DNA of 64,000 bases, from the NCBI GenBank assembly GCA_946406115.1, contig OX291558.1, positions 21,134,205 through 21,198,204 of the forward strand, given 5' to 3'. The notes beneath the pieces were generated by a model. The model was given only the letters and a program-made list of their open reading frames with translations. It did no database searches and was not told the origin of the DNA. This document shows, piece after piece, positions 45,841 to 56,869 of the stretch. Source of the DNA: Apoda limacodes. Taxonomy: Eukaryota > Arthropoda > Insecta > Lepidoptera > Limacodidae. Numbering within the stretch: the stretch's first letter is position 1; every line of letters begins with the position of its first letter. Both the position numbers and the translations under genes were made by a program.

Positions 45841-47273
45841 AATCTCATTACTGCCGGCAGTAAAATCTTCTTACAGAAAAGACGCACTTTGCTCTGCTTA
45901 GCGTCGAACCAATAAACGTTTTTCGAATAGATGGGATGAAAAAGTTTTTTTTTCTTTTAACTTCATACAAAAGAAAGGTGATTTATCGGACGTTGTATCG
46001 GAAACAACTTTTAACTTCTTTTCACTGCAATTCACAGGTACTTCGGAAAGTTTTTACGAACTAGGTTGTCCGATAGAAATGAATTTATCTTTTATTTATT
46101 TTATTTATTGATATGATGCAAACCTTACAGCTTCTTAAATCTAAATATGTAAGTATAAAAATTCATTCTTATAAAATCTACGTATTATTATGTTCTAGAA
46201 AAAAAATCAAAGAAGGCAAAAGATATAACATTACACGATATGTAAAGAACCGTATCTAAGCATGTGTATCTGTGTGATTGTATATGTGAGTGCGCCTATT
46301 TTGCCCTGTTAATTGTTTGGATTTAATTTAGGAAGAGACTTCACAACAGAGTTAATAAAAGTATTGCGACAGAGAAAAAATATATCAACGCCTCTGATTT
46401 TCTTTTCATTTCATTTGTTGTAGAGCAGACTTTCTGGCGTAATTTATACGTCCCAACCCAACGTGCAGGGAGCGCATCTGCCTCGTACGAATTGAACTTG
46501 CCCGCACACCAACGCCTTCCGTACGCTCAGGAAAGTCTAGGACTGCGTTGACTACATCGAACAATAGTTTCATGTCGGAAACTAACCGTCGATTCTCCAG
46601 AGAGGGCAGTTGGAAAAAATTGAGCCTATCAGCGTAAACTCCCTGCTTTACTAGGCGATAATATAAGCAGCGTGTAAAATTCCGCTGCACAGATTCCAGC
46701 TGGGCAATATAGGTTACAAAAGAAGGGGACTAGATCGACGAGGCTTATTCCATAATGCTTCGAATACATGCAGAATACAGCATCATTAATTATTCTACCT
46801 TTTTGAAAGATTTAGTTGTTCTATGTAGGAATCCAAGCATTTTATAGGCTTTTTTTTTTCATTTATAATGGAAGTGAAAAGAGCATAGTAGTTAACTATC
46901 TAGCATGGCGCAAGATCACAGACAAGTTTTATTCTAAAAATGTGGGTGCCATTAAAATTATAATTATGGGATATAAGTTACATTTTCTAGTTAAGGTTAT
47001 AATTTGACATTTGTTAATATTTGTTTAGGCACAATTTCGTTTTGCTTCTGAAATTACTTTCGCGTTTATCCGTACTAATAATATAAATGCGAAAGTGAGT
47101 CTGTTTGTCTGTTTTTTATTATTTTTCACATCGCAATGGAGCATCCAATTGAGCTGACATTTGGCACAAAGATAGTTGAAGAGATGGAGAAGGACACCTT
47201 TTTCTCAGATACTTTTTATCCTGACAAATCAAAAAGGTCCAGCAGGAATAACTTTACGTAAATGAACTATTTT
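45841..47273 (-). repeat. Right arm of the ~1.45-kb inverted duplication
   Basis: Reverse complement of 42615-44071. It lacks the 42905-42949 palindrome and its outer end stops inside the Helitron-like element, just after AAATGAAC at 47267. Confidence 0.92.
46085..46835 (-). mobile_element. Jockey-like LINE 3' part in the right arm
   Basis: Inverted twin of 43060-43815. The minus strand reads RNFTRCLYYRLVKQGVYADR ... RINYARKSALQQ (46690-46406). The frame then ends earlier than in the left arm. The same AT-rich tail follows. Confidence 0.8.
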
Positions 47274-47300
47274 ACTATAATTTAACTAATTACTATAATC

Positions 47301-47394
47301 CAGCCACCGATGAGGCTACTACGACTGCTGTCATATGACAAGTCCTAATGACCGTCGTGTGTTATAGCCATACGACGCTCGTTGGACTAAGTCT
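47301..47394 (-). repeat. 95-bp inverted repeat, right member
   Basis: Partner of 45608-45702. No direct duplication of flanking bases was found outside the pair, so it is not clearly a transposon terminus. Confidence 0.88.
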
Positions 47395-47504
47395 AATAGC
47401 TACTTACCAACATTATTTTAGTTTACTGTCTGTGGAGTATTGCAATGAACTAAAACTTTAACACCAGCTATATACAATTATTTAAGTAATCAATTTGTGA
47501 TGTA

Positions 47505-48924
47505 CACTTGAGAGCATAAAAATCGACCACCCCTTACATTTTTGTTGCATTATTATTTACTCCATTTTTTTTATTTATAATAGCCTTTCATATAGAATAC
47601 CTATAGACACCTGGATTAATTACCTATCCAATAATGCATAATTTGAGCATATAGAGAGTAAACACAACCAATTAGAGGGAGAAAACCGAAAGCGGAAAAA
47701 TTCGCACGTTTTCTCACCGAGCGGCTGCGAGTCTAATTAAGGTATAAAAAGGCTGTTATCGGCAAATTTTCTATCAGTTGTCTATCAGCGCTCTTCCTGT
47801 AAACATCTGCATTGTATCTGACTTACAACTTTGAAAAATGGAGACCACGCCTCAACAATCCGCCCAAGCTGTTGCATTGATCCAAGCTGGCCACAATCAA
47901 TCTCAAGTGGCATCTTAACCGGAGCCGAGCCACTACCCATGGTGATGACCGCTACCTCGTCAATACTTCTCTCCGGGATCTTCGCCTTCGTCAGAAGAAG
48001 ACTGGCTGAAGCGAATTTGAGGGCACACAGACCAGCCAACGGCCCAAAATTGACCGCAGCACATCGAGAAGCCCAACTTCGGTTTGCCAGAGAACAAATT
48101 GGTCCATTGAGCAATGGCAAGCCGTACTGTTCTCAGACGAGTGCAGAATATGTTTATTCTGTAACGACGGACAGGGGAGGAGTATACAGAAGGCCGGGAA
48201 AGCGATTTGCCCAATGCTACAGCAAAGACGGAACTTGTTTTCATCGTCGGAGTGTCCCAGAACCGTGGATCAGGGGGATTGACTGCTCAATGCTATGTTA
48301 GTGAAGTCCTCGAAGGGCATGTGGTCCCATTTGCTGGATTTATTGGCGACGGCTTCACTTTAATGCAAGATAATGCCAGACCACATACTGCAGCAGTAGT
48401 GAGGCAGTATCTTCAGGAAGTCGGAATTCCAGTAATGGAGTGGCCAGCGCGGAGTCCTGACTAAAACCCCATTGAGCATATGTGGGCAGAGCTAAAAAGG
48501 AGAATCCGGGCGAGAACTACAGCTCCAACGTGTCTCCAAGAGCTGCAGAAGCCGTGCAAGAAGAATGGGACGCCATTCTACAGGCATTCATTATAAGGCT
48601 CATCAGATCGATGAGAAACCGGATGGAAGAAGTAATCTGGGCAAGGGAAGCAACACTAGTTACTAAAAATTTTTATTAATTTTTTTTTCGATAAAACCTT
48701 TCATAAACATTTACATATTGTTTTCATTTTTTTTAGTCATTTTCGGTAGGGTTGATAATTACCGGCTTAAAAAGCTAGTTAGTGCACCTTTTTAGTATCG
48801 TTGGATAGGTAATAAAAATAAGCTTTCATTAGCACTCTATGTATTGTATTTTTGTATAATAGTTTTCTTAAAAATCCGAAAAAACAAAAAATCAAGGGCT
48901 GGTCGATTTTTGTGCACTCAAGTG
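47505..48924 (+). mobile_element. Tc1-like DD34E DNA transposon, inactive
   Basis: A 1420-bp element flanked by TA (47503-47504 and 48925-48926). The ends form terminal inverted repeats of about 30 bp: left CACTTGAGAGCATAAAAATC, right complement CACTTGAGTGCACAAAAATC, then GACCA(C/G)CCCTT. The internal transposase is broken. The TA target and DD34E spacing place it in the Tc1 group of Tc1/mariner. Confidence 0.9.
47838..48679 (+). pseudogene. Tc1-like transposase pseudogene
   Basis: It starts METTPQQSAQAVALIQAG at 47838, the first helix-turn-helix. Most of the paired-like DNA-binding region is then deleted: the reading jumps after a stop to an RYLVNTSL remnant. Further frameshifts break the centre (AVLFSDE, first catalytic D, near 48140). 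From 48207 the frame is good: LMQDNARPHTAA (second D), then EWPARSPD, a stop in place of L, and NPIEHMW with the catalytic E, 34 residues after the second D. The C-terminus (RRIRARTTAPTCLQEL, RSMRNRMEEVI) follows with another frameshift. It cannot encode an active enzyme. Confidence 0.88.
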
Positions 48925-48970
48925 TAGTTTCTTATGTAAGTAAGTACTACAACTAATATCATATGTAGCA

Positions 48971-49281
48971 CTACTAATATTATAAATGTGAAAGTTTGGA
49001 TAAATGTTTATTATTCTATTACACTTCAATCACTGGACGGATCAGGTTGAAACTTGGCACACATATAAGTTAGGTCCTGGAATTGGACATATGTTATTTT
49101 TCATCCTGAAAAAAACGATAATTCCCGAAGGAGTAACTACAACCGAATTCCATTTAAACGAACTATACCTGCAGCTATGGCTTGCTATAACGAACTTCTT
49201 CAGTATAATCAAGAAGTGGCCGTAAGAATCCCATACCGATAACCAAATTTAGGGCGGGCGAAGCCGCGGGAGAAAACTAGT
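48971..49281 (+). mobile_element. Helitron-like element, apparently full length
   Basis: It begins near CTACTAATATTATAAATGTG then AAAGTTTGGA. Inside is CACTGGACGGATCAGGTTGA. It ends GGGCGGGCGAAGCCGCGGG then AGAAAACTAGTT. It has no terminal inverted repeats and no target duplication. Matches the widespread lepidopteran family with these ends. Confidence 0.6.
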
Positions 49282-50599
49282 TAGGTAATAATCCTTATAG
49301 GAAATAAATAATCTTAAACCGCAGTATCGAATAACATTCGCATAATCACTTAGTCCTAAATAAAATATGATTTATTATTATTATTTTTTAAACTTATTTT
49401 AGAATATAAGCAAGAGGTGACGGTAAACCACAGTTGAGCATGAAGCGATGCCAGTGTGACAACTTAAGCAAGCAGCTTAGGTGTTTACACAGTGGCTAAA
49501 CTCGCCTGTTTACCTAGGATCTCTTCTCTGAACAAACATATCTACTAAAACTTACAAAACACTAGTAAAAAAGAATAATATTTATGATGATATTCAAGTG
49601 TATTATCTAATACAATAATATGTGTAACAATTTCTTTCATCATACTAGAAAAAAAACCGAAATGTTATATTTGGTCAAAGGCTTAAAGACATTTTGCCTG
49701 TATAAATCACCCTGTAAAGCATAGGTCCTTTGTTATAAGACAGGAATAAGAAGATAATTGTTTATTAGAATCCAGCAAATTAAGATACGCAAAATCGTCA
49801 CAGGTTAACTAACAGTTACTGCCGAATATAGGTCTATAATAATAAAATTATAAGTGATAAGTTCTTTTAAACATTTTTTTTTACAAGTGGTTCGTACTTA
49901 TTTACACCAACATTTACTGCCTTGATCTAATGAGAATGTTCAGTATCTTACAAAAAAAGAAAAAAATACAACGGGACTGATCTGATATAAAGTCTACAAG
50001 CATGTTCCAAATTTTACCCTTTATTGTAACAAAATCACTTGGATAGAATAGTTTAGTAAGATCGCTGACGATAGAGTGCTAAGTAAACTTTACCGACGTG
50101 TCACCGTCAACCGCAGAATAGGCACTCGTGAAACTCGTGGGGACCTCTAACAGCTTGCTAAATTCATGTTAGAATTTCCATTTAGATAGTTGTGAATTCA
50201 CAAACGACAACCAGTCAAACATGAGATTTACTAAAACAATCAATGGAATAAGAGTTACTGTGATTCTTGGGTAGTACTATAGTATAAAGAAGGATAGTAA
50301 GTGATATTCATACAAGCCGTTCTACAAGCACGCGCGTCGTATGCATACTCTCACACATAGACCTTACTGCACTCGTAAGCGTGCTTGTTCCCTGTACAGT
50401 GGCTCGCGGTAAAGACACAAAATACAGGTGTGCATGAGTGCAAGAGAAATAACTAATGTCACGAGTAGCCTTGAAAAGAATCGTTGTTCGAAATTTCTAT
50501 TACTCTTTGTACTCTGTTAGTACAAATTGTTTAAACTCTTTGTTAATACCGCGTAAGTACTCTGACAGTGCGTACAATACAAAACGTATATTTTTTTTT
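49282..50599. other. AT-rich sequence, nothing recognised
   Basis: A CpG-richer stretch at 50320-50420 contains a 10-bp inverted repeat (ACAAGCACGC at 50324, GCGTGCTTGT at 50379). No gene or repeat family was assigned. Confidence 0.45.
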
Positions 50600-50835
50600 A
50601 TTAATAAATAAATAAATAAATATTTTTGGACATTACACATAGCACCGCGCGCCGTCTGTCCCCAAAGTAAGCAATGTGTAATGGATACCTGACAACGGAT
50701 AAAGATACATATATATTACTCTTTTTCTTGTAAATACATACATATTATACATAAATACACCAAGACTCAAGACAAACACAAATGTTTTTTGTGACCCTCT
50801 CAGTCAGCCACACTCTACGAGGGAGTCAATTAATT
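50600..50835 (-). mobile_element. tRNA-derived SINE, copy 3 (head deleted)
   Basis: The minus-strand body matches the SINE at 18.75-19.0 kb (CCAAAGTAAGC, AGACTCAAGACAAACAC on the plus strand). The B-box region is replaced by a short CCCTCTCAGTCAGCC stretch. Ends in GAGGGAGTCA. Confidence 0.75.
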
Positions 50836-51235
50836 GTTAACAACAATTAAAATTATAGAACAACGATAATATAAACTAATCAAATCTAAAATAAAATACC
50901 TACATCATCCAGAACAGAGGGGATGATAAAGGCTGTACGGTGTATAATGATTTCTATCATATCATCCTATTAGATAGCTTTACCCTTATTTTAGAGATTT
51001 TACTATTCTATTTCTTGTTATCCTTATTGTAAGTAGTATACATCTCATGCAAAGTCTGACTACATTGTAAGAGTCACGTACATAGTATTATGTTCGTTGT
51101 TCAATGAAATGAAATAGTTCCTATGAAAGTAGCTTTTCCTGCCAATAGCCTCAGTAGCTGAAATAATTTATAGAATTCTAACAGTAATTTTAAACTGTTT
51201 ACTTATTCGCATGCAAAAAAAATGGAATGAAAATA
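50836..51235. other. AT-rich sequence, nothing recognised
   Basis: No feature beyond AT-rich sequence. Confidence 0.45.
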
Positions 51236-51508
51236 ATAATAATAAAATTTTTTTTTTGGACATCACACACAGCGCCGTTTAGCCCCAAAGTAAGCAAAGC
51301 TTGTGTTTTAGGTACCAGACAATGGATACAAATACAAATAATTACTTTTTTCTTGTAAATACATACATATCATACATAAATACACTCAGACTCAAGACAA
51401 ACACAAATGTGTATATTATGACTTAAGTGTTTACCAGTGCGGGGATCGAACCCATACCCTATGCACAGCAGCTGGCCACACTACCAACTAGGCTGCGAGG
51501 GAGTTTTT
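51236..51508 (-). mobile_element. tRNA-derived SINE, copy 4
   Basis: Well preserved. The minus strand has the B box GGTTCGATCCCC (51441-51452), the A-box-like AGCCTAGTTGGTAGTG, the GTTTGTCTTGAGTCTG body and a poly-A tail (T-run at 51249-51259 on the plus strand). Confidence 0.82.
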
Positions 51509-52173
51509 TTACCAATCTATATATACAGGTTGGCCATTGAAGTGACGTCCATTATTTGAATTTATAGATGCTCTATACTGAAGGGTAGCTAATCATCCCC
51601 ATGTGTGTTCCACGATTATTAATAGTTAAAAGATAGTTTTTTTTTTTGATTTTTACATGATTTTCACTTGCAATTGGTTTTTTTTTTTTTTTCTCTTTCT
51701 ATTAGATATATGTTAGGATTTTTTGTGTGGTAAATGATGTCCATTAAATGTGACTTCACTTAAAAAATTATGATTAAGCCTAAGATCAATATATGCTTCT
51801 AGAATATGGCTGAAATTGAGTCGAAAGTTTGAAACTAACTACACTATGTAATCATAAGTTCAAAGATTGATAGTAATTATTTTGGCGTAAGACGTTCCAT
51901 TGCTACTTCCTATATTTAAAAAAAAAGTAAAAACAGAGAACTGGACTCTGTGAAGTAATTTCTGCGAAGAGTTCTCTATGACAATTTAGAATAAAAACAC
52001 ATTTTAATTCGAATGTCATTAATAAACAATTCAAAGTTTAGGACTAACACCGCAAGTGCAATTTTAAATTTACCATTTATAATAGTTAAAAACAAAAAAA
52101 AATAACAATATTTTTTTTGTAGTTTTTGTTAACCTTTTGCTTTGCAAGCAAGCTTAACTTAACTACTAAAAAA
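51509..52173. other. AT-rich sequence, nothing certain
   Basis: GAAGTGACGTCCATTATTTG at 51539 and a loosely inverted relative at about 51727-51757 were seen. No element could be established. Confidence 0.4.
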
Positions 52174-52735
52174 AGTGCGCTTCCACACTGCGAATTTTTG
52201 AGGGCTGAATTTTTACCCGCGTCAGAATTCCGCGCTGCGCTTCCGTACTGCTGATTTTTAGAAGCGAAAATTTTACTCATTTCGATATGGATTTCCGACA
52301 GAAAGCTTGGGCCATCGCACTGATTCTTTATAATTGAAAAAAAATTCGAAATAATCGGAAAACATGCAAAACGATACTTGGTGCATCATCTTACAGACCA
52401 ACGACAATTTAAAAGGTTTCTTGTATAAACTTTACAGTATTCTTAGAGAATATCCGGTTTTTTTTTATTATTTTAGAATGTTAGTCGATTCATTTGATGA
52501 ACTCCTAAGTGAAATAGGCCAATAATAGCGTCGGGGAGCTCATGATACGCGTCGCCCCTGCGGTGTCTTTGCTGTCACTGGCGAGAAAAATCCGCGCTCT
52601 TAAAGCTGCAGTGCGAACGCTTTGATCTAATTCAATACAACACATTTCAGACGCGGTTTTTAATCCGCGCAGAGAAACGTGACTAATCGCAGTTTTAAAT
52701 TCAGCGGCAGAAAATACTTGGCAGTGCGAACGCTT
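52174..52735 (+). mobile_element. PIF/Harbinger-like element remnant
   Basis: The ends are inverted: left AGTGCGCTTCCACACTGCG, right complement AAGCGTTCGCACTGCC. Each end motif is repeated further in (left about 52227, right about 52610). Between them the plus strand reads MDFRQKAWAIALILYN from 52287, then RYLVHHLTDQRQFKRF from about 52370 in another frame, then FFYYFRMLVDSFDELLSEI near 52460-52515. These match the N-terminal part of Harbinger nuclease proteins. The DDE catalytic part is deleted, so the element is non-autonomous. Confidence 0.72.
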
Positions 52736-52799
52736 CTATTGTGTTACTTCACGATTTTTGTGGAATTAAAACCGCAGTTTATATTTAATCATGAAAATT

Positions 52800-53103
52800 C
52801 CTTTTTTTTTTTTGTTTATACTACTAAGGTGGCAAACAAGCTTACGGTCCGCCTGATGGTAAGCGGTCACCGTAGCCTATGGACGCTTGCAACAGCAGGG
52901 GTATCACTTGCGCGTTGCCGACCCTTCTGAAATCTAATAACTTCTTTCCTTGAAGAACTCCATAATGTAGTCCTTGCAGAAAACCTTGGCAGGGAGCTCA
53001 TTCGACAACTTAAGCGTTCGCGGTAGGAAGTTTCTCTGAAACCGCACTGTACGCGACCATTTAGGTTCTAAAGTGTGAGAATGAAATAAAGGGTCAATAA
53101 AGG
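52800..53103 (-). mobile_element. LINE 3'-end insertion (TACCACTAAGGTGG family) with target-site duplication
   Basis: The insertion is flanked by the 11-bp direct repeat TCATGAAAATT at 52789-52799 and 53104-53114. The plus strand has a T-run, then the 3' UTR and the degraded C-terminal coding end. It is 5'-truncated after about 300 bp, as expected from target-primed reverse transcription. Confidence 0.88.
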
Positions 53104-53114
53104 TCATGAAAATT

Positions 53115-53828
53115 TTACTTTTGGACTTCTTTTTATTGTCCCTCCTGTATATAATTGTTATTTCCTATTGTACGTCACTGAACTCCTAAACGGCGGACTT
53201 CAATTCTAATGAAATTATTTGTGTATGGAAGAGTGGGTTACTGAATGGTTAAGATTCACCATTGCACCCAGTACGTGGCACTGCCATTTGATTTATTTTA
53301 TTTTTTACGTTTTTTTTTATTTCTGTAAGATAATCATTGGAATGTCACTTAGTACTTATACAGTTTATCGAAACAACGTCTGCTAAGCCCGCTAATACGT
53401 GATATGAGTCATAAAAAAAGTATAATAAATAAAGAATCTATGTTACGTACATTTAAAAAGATATAGTTTTTAATTTAGATTCATAGTCATTATTTTGTAT
53501 TAATGGAGATACAAGGCTATTTATATAAACAGAGCTGTCTCTACATTAGATCTTACTTTGTTTGGCGATTGAGTATCTAAAGTTGCCACAGTTTTTCAAC
53601 ATTGTATGTTTTTGATGTTCTAATAAACACTTACCAGTATACCTACGTTATAAATTTAGAATTTATTTAAATTTTTAAGTAGTCTGAACAGACAGCAAAT
53701 TCACAAACAGCAAATGAAAATGCTTAGCAAAGCTAAAAAATATATACATTACTTTTCCATTAAAATTTCTATTCATAATGTATTTTTGAAGCTTAATTTC
53801 ATTTTATTTTAGGAGATATCTTAAAGCA
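53115..53828. other. AT-rich sequence, nothing recognised
   Basis: No coding or repeat signal of note. Confidence 0.45.
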
Positions 53829-54101
53829 TTTTTAGGGTTCCGTACCCAAAGGGTGAAAAACGGGACCCTATTACTAAGACTCCGCTGTCCGTCCGTTTTT
53901 CCGTCTATCTGTCACCAGGCATCGCATGAACTGTGATAGTTAGACAGTTTAAAATTTTCACAGATGATGTACTTCTGTTGCTGCTATAACAACAAATACT
54001 AAAAAACAGAATAGAATAAATATTTAAGGGGGCTCCCATACAACAAACGTGATTTTTTTGGTCTTCGCGTGCGAGTCCGACTCACACTTTGCCGATTTTT
54101 C
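53829..54101 (+). mobile_element. Lepidopteran interspersed repeat (… CGAGTCCGACTC), copy 3
   Basis: The most regular copy, about 270 bp: AGGGTTCCGTACCCAAAGGG, CGGGACCCTATTACTAAGAC, TCCGCTGTCCGTCCG, AACTGTGATAGTTAGACAG, GTGCGAGTCCGACTCACACT. Confidence 0.8.
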
Positions 54102-55220
54102 GATAGAGCTAAAATAAGTACTGACTACCGCACCAACTAACAAATATCCTTCTTGTGGGGTGGTTGGCCCTTCCCACTTCTTACCCAATCTTATTCCACG
54201 TGATAAAAAACCTATAACATTTTATGTCGCAGGCAAATCGTATAATTCGTCGTTTTACAATATACCTTAGGCAGATTGTAGACTATAGAACAAAATGGGG
54301 TAGAAATTACGCTGTATAAGTCATATCGATTGGGTTAGGTAAGGTTCTCTTGTGATTACGTGGAACCAACCAATTCAAGTTTTACATTATAATGTAAAAA
54401 TTTAATGAATTCTTACTAAATTTAAATGGGACCAATCTGTGGATTAACACCTTCTTATACGCAAAAATCCAAATCAGTTAATAAATGACAGAGTTCTGAG
54501 GGAACAAACATAAAAATAAACATCAAACCGAATTGAGAATCCTTTTTTGAAGTCGGAAGAAAAAACTATTTATAAAATGATAGTGATTTTATTGAGTACG
54601 TAACTGAAATAAGTTGTTTTGCAAAAGTATAATTTAATATAAAATAACAATATTCAATAAGAAGTGAATTGCGCTGAGCTAGAAACTGCGAGCAGTTAGT
54701 GAGAAACGTTCTAGAACTACTGAACTGTATTGCTGCTAACTAGAAGAGATGCAGTCAATGAACATTTGAAACTTTGCAGTAGTTTGTATGAAATTATTTG
54801 TAAACTTTATGATAATCGATGAACCAGTACAGATGGTGAATTCATAACGTACCAACAGATGCACGGACATGATAAAACAAAAAGGGTTCTTTCTCTTTTG
54901 AAATCGTGCTGTGAAAGTAAAGTAAGCAACATAAGTATGGCGCGGTGCGCGGACGATATGCACGGCCTCCCGGCACTCAAGTAGTTTTTAAGACTGTGGC
55001 GCTGCGACCGGCCGACACGAACAAATACGAAGATATCCGATCTTAAATAACTGGTATCGCATATTGTCAACGCTGGCGCATAAGGTGGACGGTTACAAAT
55101 ATGAATTAGGTATTTTACTACTAGGATTACATCTAATATATACAACATTTATAAATAGGAACATAAGCATAATAAATATATAGATATCGCCACGAACTAA
55201 AGTATAAATTGTTCTAATTT
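54102..55220. other. AT-rich sequence with a CpG-rich patch
   Basis: 54930-55030 is CpG-rich (GCGCGGTGCGCGGAC, GCTGCGACCGGCCGACACG). It might be regulatory, but no exon, repeat or conserved frame supports a call. The overlapping minus frames have no domain. Confidence 0.4.
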
Positions 55221-55383
55221 TTAAACGACTTCAGAAATGAGGAGTTTTTTAATATGGCTTCATGTTTATTACCTCAGAACTCCGTCATTTAGAAGCCGAT
55301 TGGATTTTTGTGTACGTACACAGAGGAGTTAATTTATGGATTGGTCTATTTAAATTTAGTAAGAAGTCATCCAATTTTAATTT
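55221..55383. repeat. Interspersed repeat fragment
   Basis: The CGACTTCAGAAATGAGGAG and AACTCCGTCATTTAGAAGCC segments resemble a repeat I know from lepidopteran genomes (CGACTTCAAAA-AGGAGG type). There is only one copy here, abutting the RTE remnant. Confidence 0.4.
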
Positions 55384-55765
55384 TTATTTTTTGCTTGTAT
55401 CAGTTTCGACCACCCTAATGCCAGAGTCTATATCTTTATACATAACCCCAACTTCATTATATTGAAGTGCCGAAGTTGGTGCGTTTATCTGTATCACCTT
55501 TAGAGAATATCTTTTGGTGAATCTGAGATCCAAGTACGCTACCCTTGCCGACACACTTTCGATGGTCGTTATGTTGCTTATTAGGAACTTGTGGACAATA
55601 ACCCGACACCACTTTTGTTTGCCCTTGGATTTAAGCAATATCGAGTCCTCCCCCTGTCTTCGGATTTCAGATATATCCCAACGCAGCTTGTCTACTTCTT
55701 CTAGCTTAACAATCTTTTTGTCGTTCCTCAAAGTACGTGCATTGTACGTTGCCAGGACCCGTCAT
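55384..55765 (-). pseudogene. RTE endonuclease N-terminal remnant
   Basis: Read from 55765 downwards: ATYNARTLRNDKKIVKLEE (the N-rich start of the AP endonuclease), then LRWDISEIRRQGEDSILLK, where E of SEIRRQGE is the catalytic glutamate. It continues through FLISNITTIESVSARVAYLD and YSLKVIQINAPTSA. It loses similarity before the GDFNA catalytic box, which is absent. Compared with the usual RTE reading there are small internal deletions (for example before SEIRR). Not functional. Confidence 0.8.
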
Positions 55766-56075
55766 CGTGTTTTATGGTAGCCGGATATCTGCCGGGGATT
55801 CTTCGCACCTCCTGCCCCACCGTTACCTTGACTGCTACTGTACTCACAGCTACCAGTGCTACCGGGGATTAGGAGCCATGCTGATTTTGTATAATACACA
55901 ACGAGTTATGCCAATATTCGCCACGCTTGGCATGCGGGTCGGTGATCGCAGATTGATGTTTAAACATTTTCCTTAGTAAGGTGCTGCTGCCCACCATCTG
56001 GTCTATCCCTTAGTCGCCTCGTACGACACCCACGGGAGGTTTCGGGGAGGTTTTATTCTACTCTGACACCACACG
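55384..56075 (-). mobile_element. RTE-type LINE: 5' region and endonuclease start
   Basis: The minus strand holds a GC-rich 5' region (about 56075-55770, ending CCACACGG at the outer side) and the beginning of an AP endonuclease. It then stops, so only the first part of the element remains. RTE elements have one ORF with endonuclease and reverse transcriptase. Confidence 0.75.
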
Positions 56076-56603
56076 GCTAGGATTTAGAATACCTGAATAT
56101 ATTTTCGTCTTAGTAAAGACTCTTTTAAACCAGTATTTTACGTGGTTCTGTATCGGAAACAAAATAAAATCGTGGTTAAACCCGTTCAAAATAAATTATA
56201 ATGTTAATAAATACAGTCAAATTAAATTAAACGGATCTATGACATACTGAAAATTTGTTATAAATAGGTAAAACTGGTCGAAGTGACGTTTCTGTCAAAC
56301 AAATAACAAGATATATTAGTATACCAAACAATGTGTACCTAAACCTTGCGGTTTTAATTCTCCGAACGTGTTTACCAGTGGCTAAATACATACCTACGCC
56401 ATACTGTTGGGGACAGCGTCTTCTCACTGGCCACTTTAGTCATGCGTGACATGTGGTAAGCCCATCGTTGTAACACTGTATATGTCCCAGAAGTCGTAAA
56501 TCACCAACTTCAAATTAATGAGCAGTCATATAAAATCGAAAGACCTGGTATGGAATAATATAACCTTAGTTCTTGACAAACTATTAGAAGTAGGTACGTC
56601 AAG
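56076..56603. other. AT-rich sequence, nothing recognised
   Basis: No coding or repeat signal of note. Confidence 0.45.
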
Positions 56604-56775
56604 GTTTTTTTTTATACCACTAAGGTGGCAAACAAGCTTGTCGCACGCCTGATGGTAAACGGTCACCGTAGCCTATGGACGCTCGTAACACCAGGGGTAC
56701 CTATTACTCGCGCGTTGCCCACCCTTCAAAAATCTAAAATCTGATTAATTCTTTCTTGAAGAACCCTATACTCAT
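56604..56775 (-). mobile_element. 3' end of a LINE (TACCACTAAGGTGG family), short copy
   Basis: A plus-strand T-run, then about 160 bp of 3' UTR and coding end, with several substitutions (TCGCACGCCTGATGG where other copies have CGGTCCGCCTGATGG). Confidence 0.8.
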
Positions 56776-56869
56776 TCAGGTAGTACAAACTCCATCAAAA
56801 GTAGCTGAAATAAAAGTGAATTTTTCATTGAACTTAGTTGTATTTAATAAAATTTGAAAAAGCTTTACA

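Noticed and set aside
47831..48244. Overlapping minus-strand frames within the Tc1-like element as separate genes
   Set aside because: They are antisense shadows of the GC-rich transposase remnant.
51526..53152. A 1.6-kb composite DNA transposon with TATATACAGG-type ends
   Set aside because: Left ATATATACAGGTTGG and right complement TATATACAGGAGGG agree over only a few bases. The interior is a Harbinger remnant plus a LINE tail, so the match is probably coincidence.
54736..55148. Host gene exons on the minus strand near the CpG-rich patch
   Set aside because: Two overlapping frames, no domain, no clear splice signals and no conserved copy.
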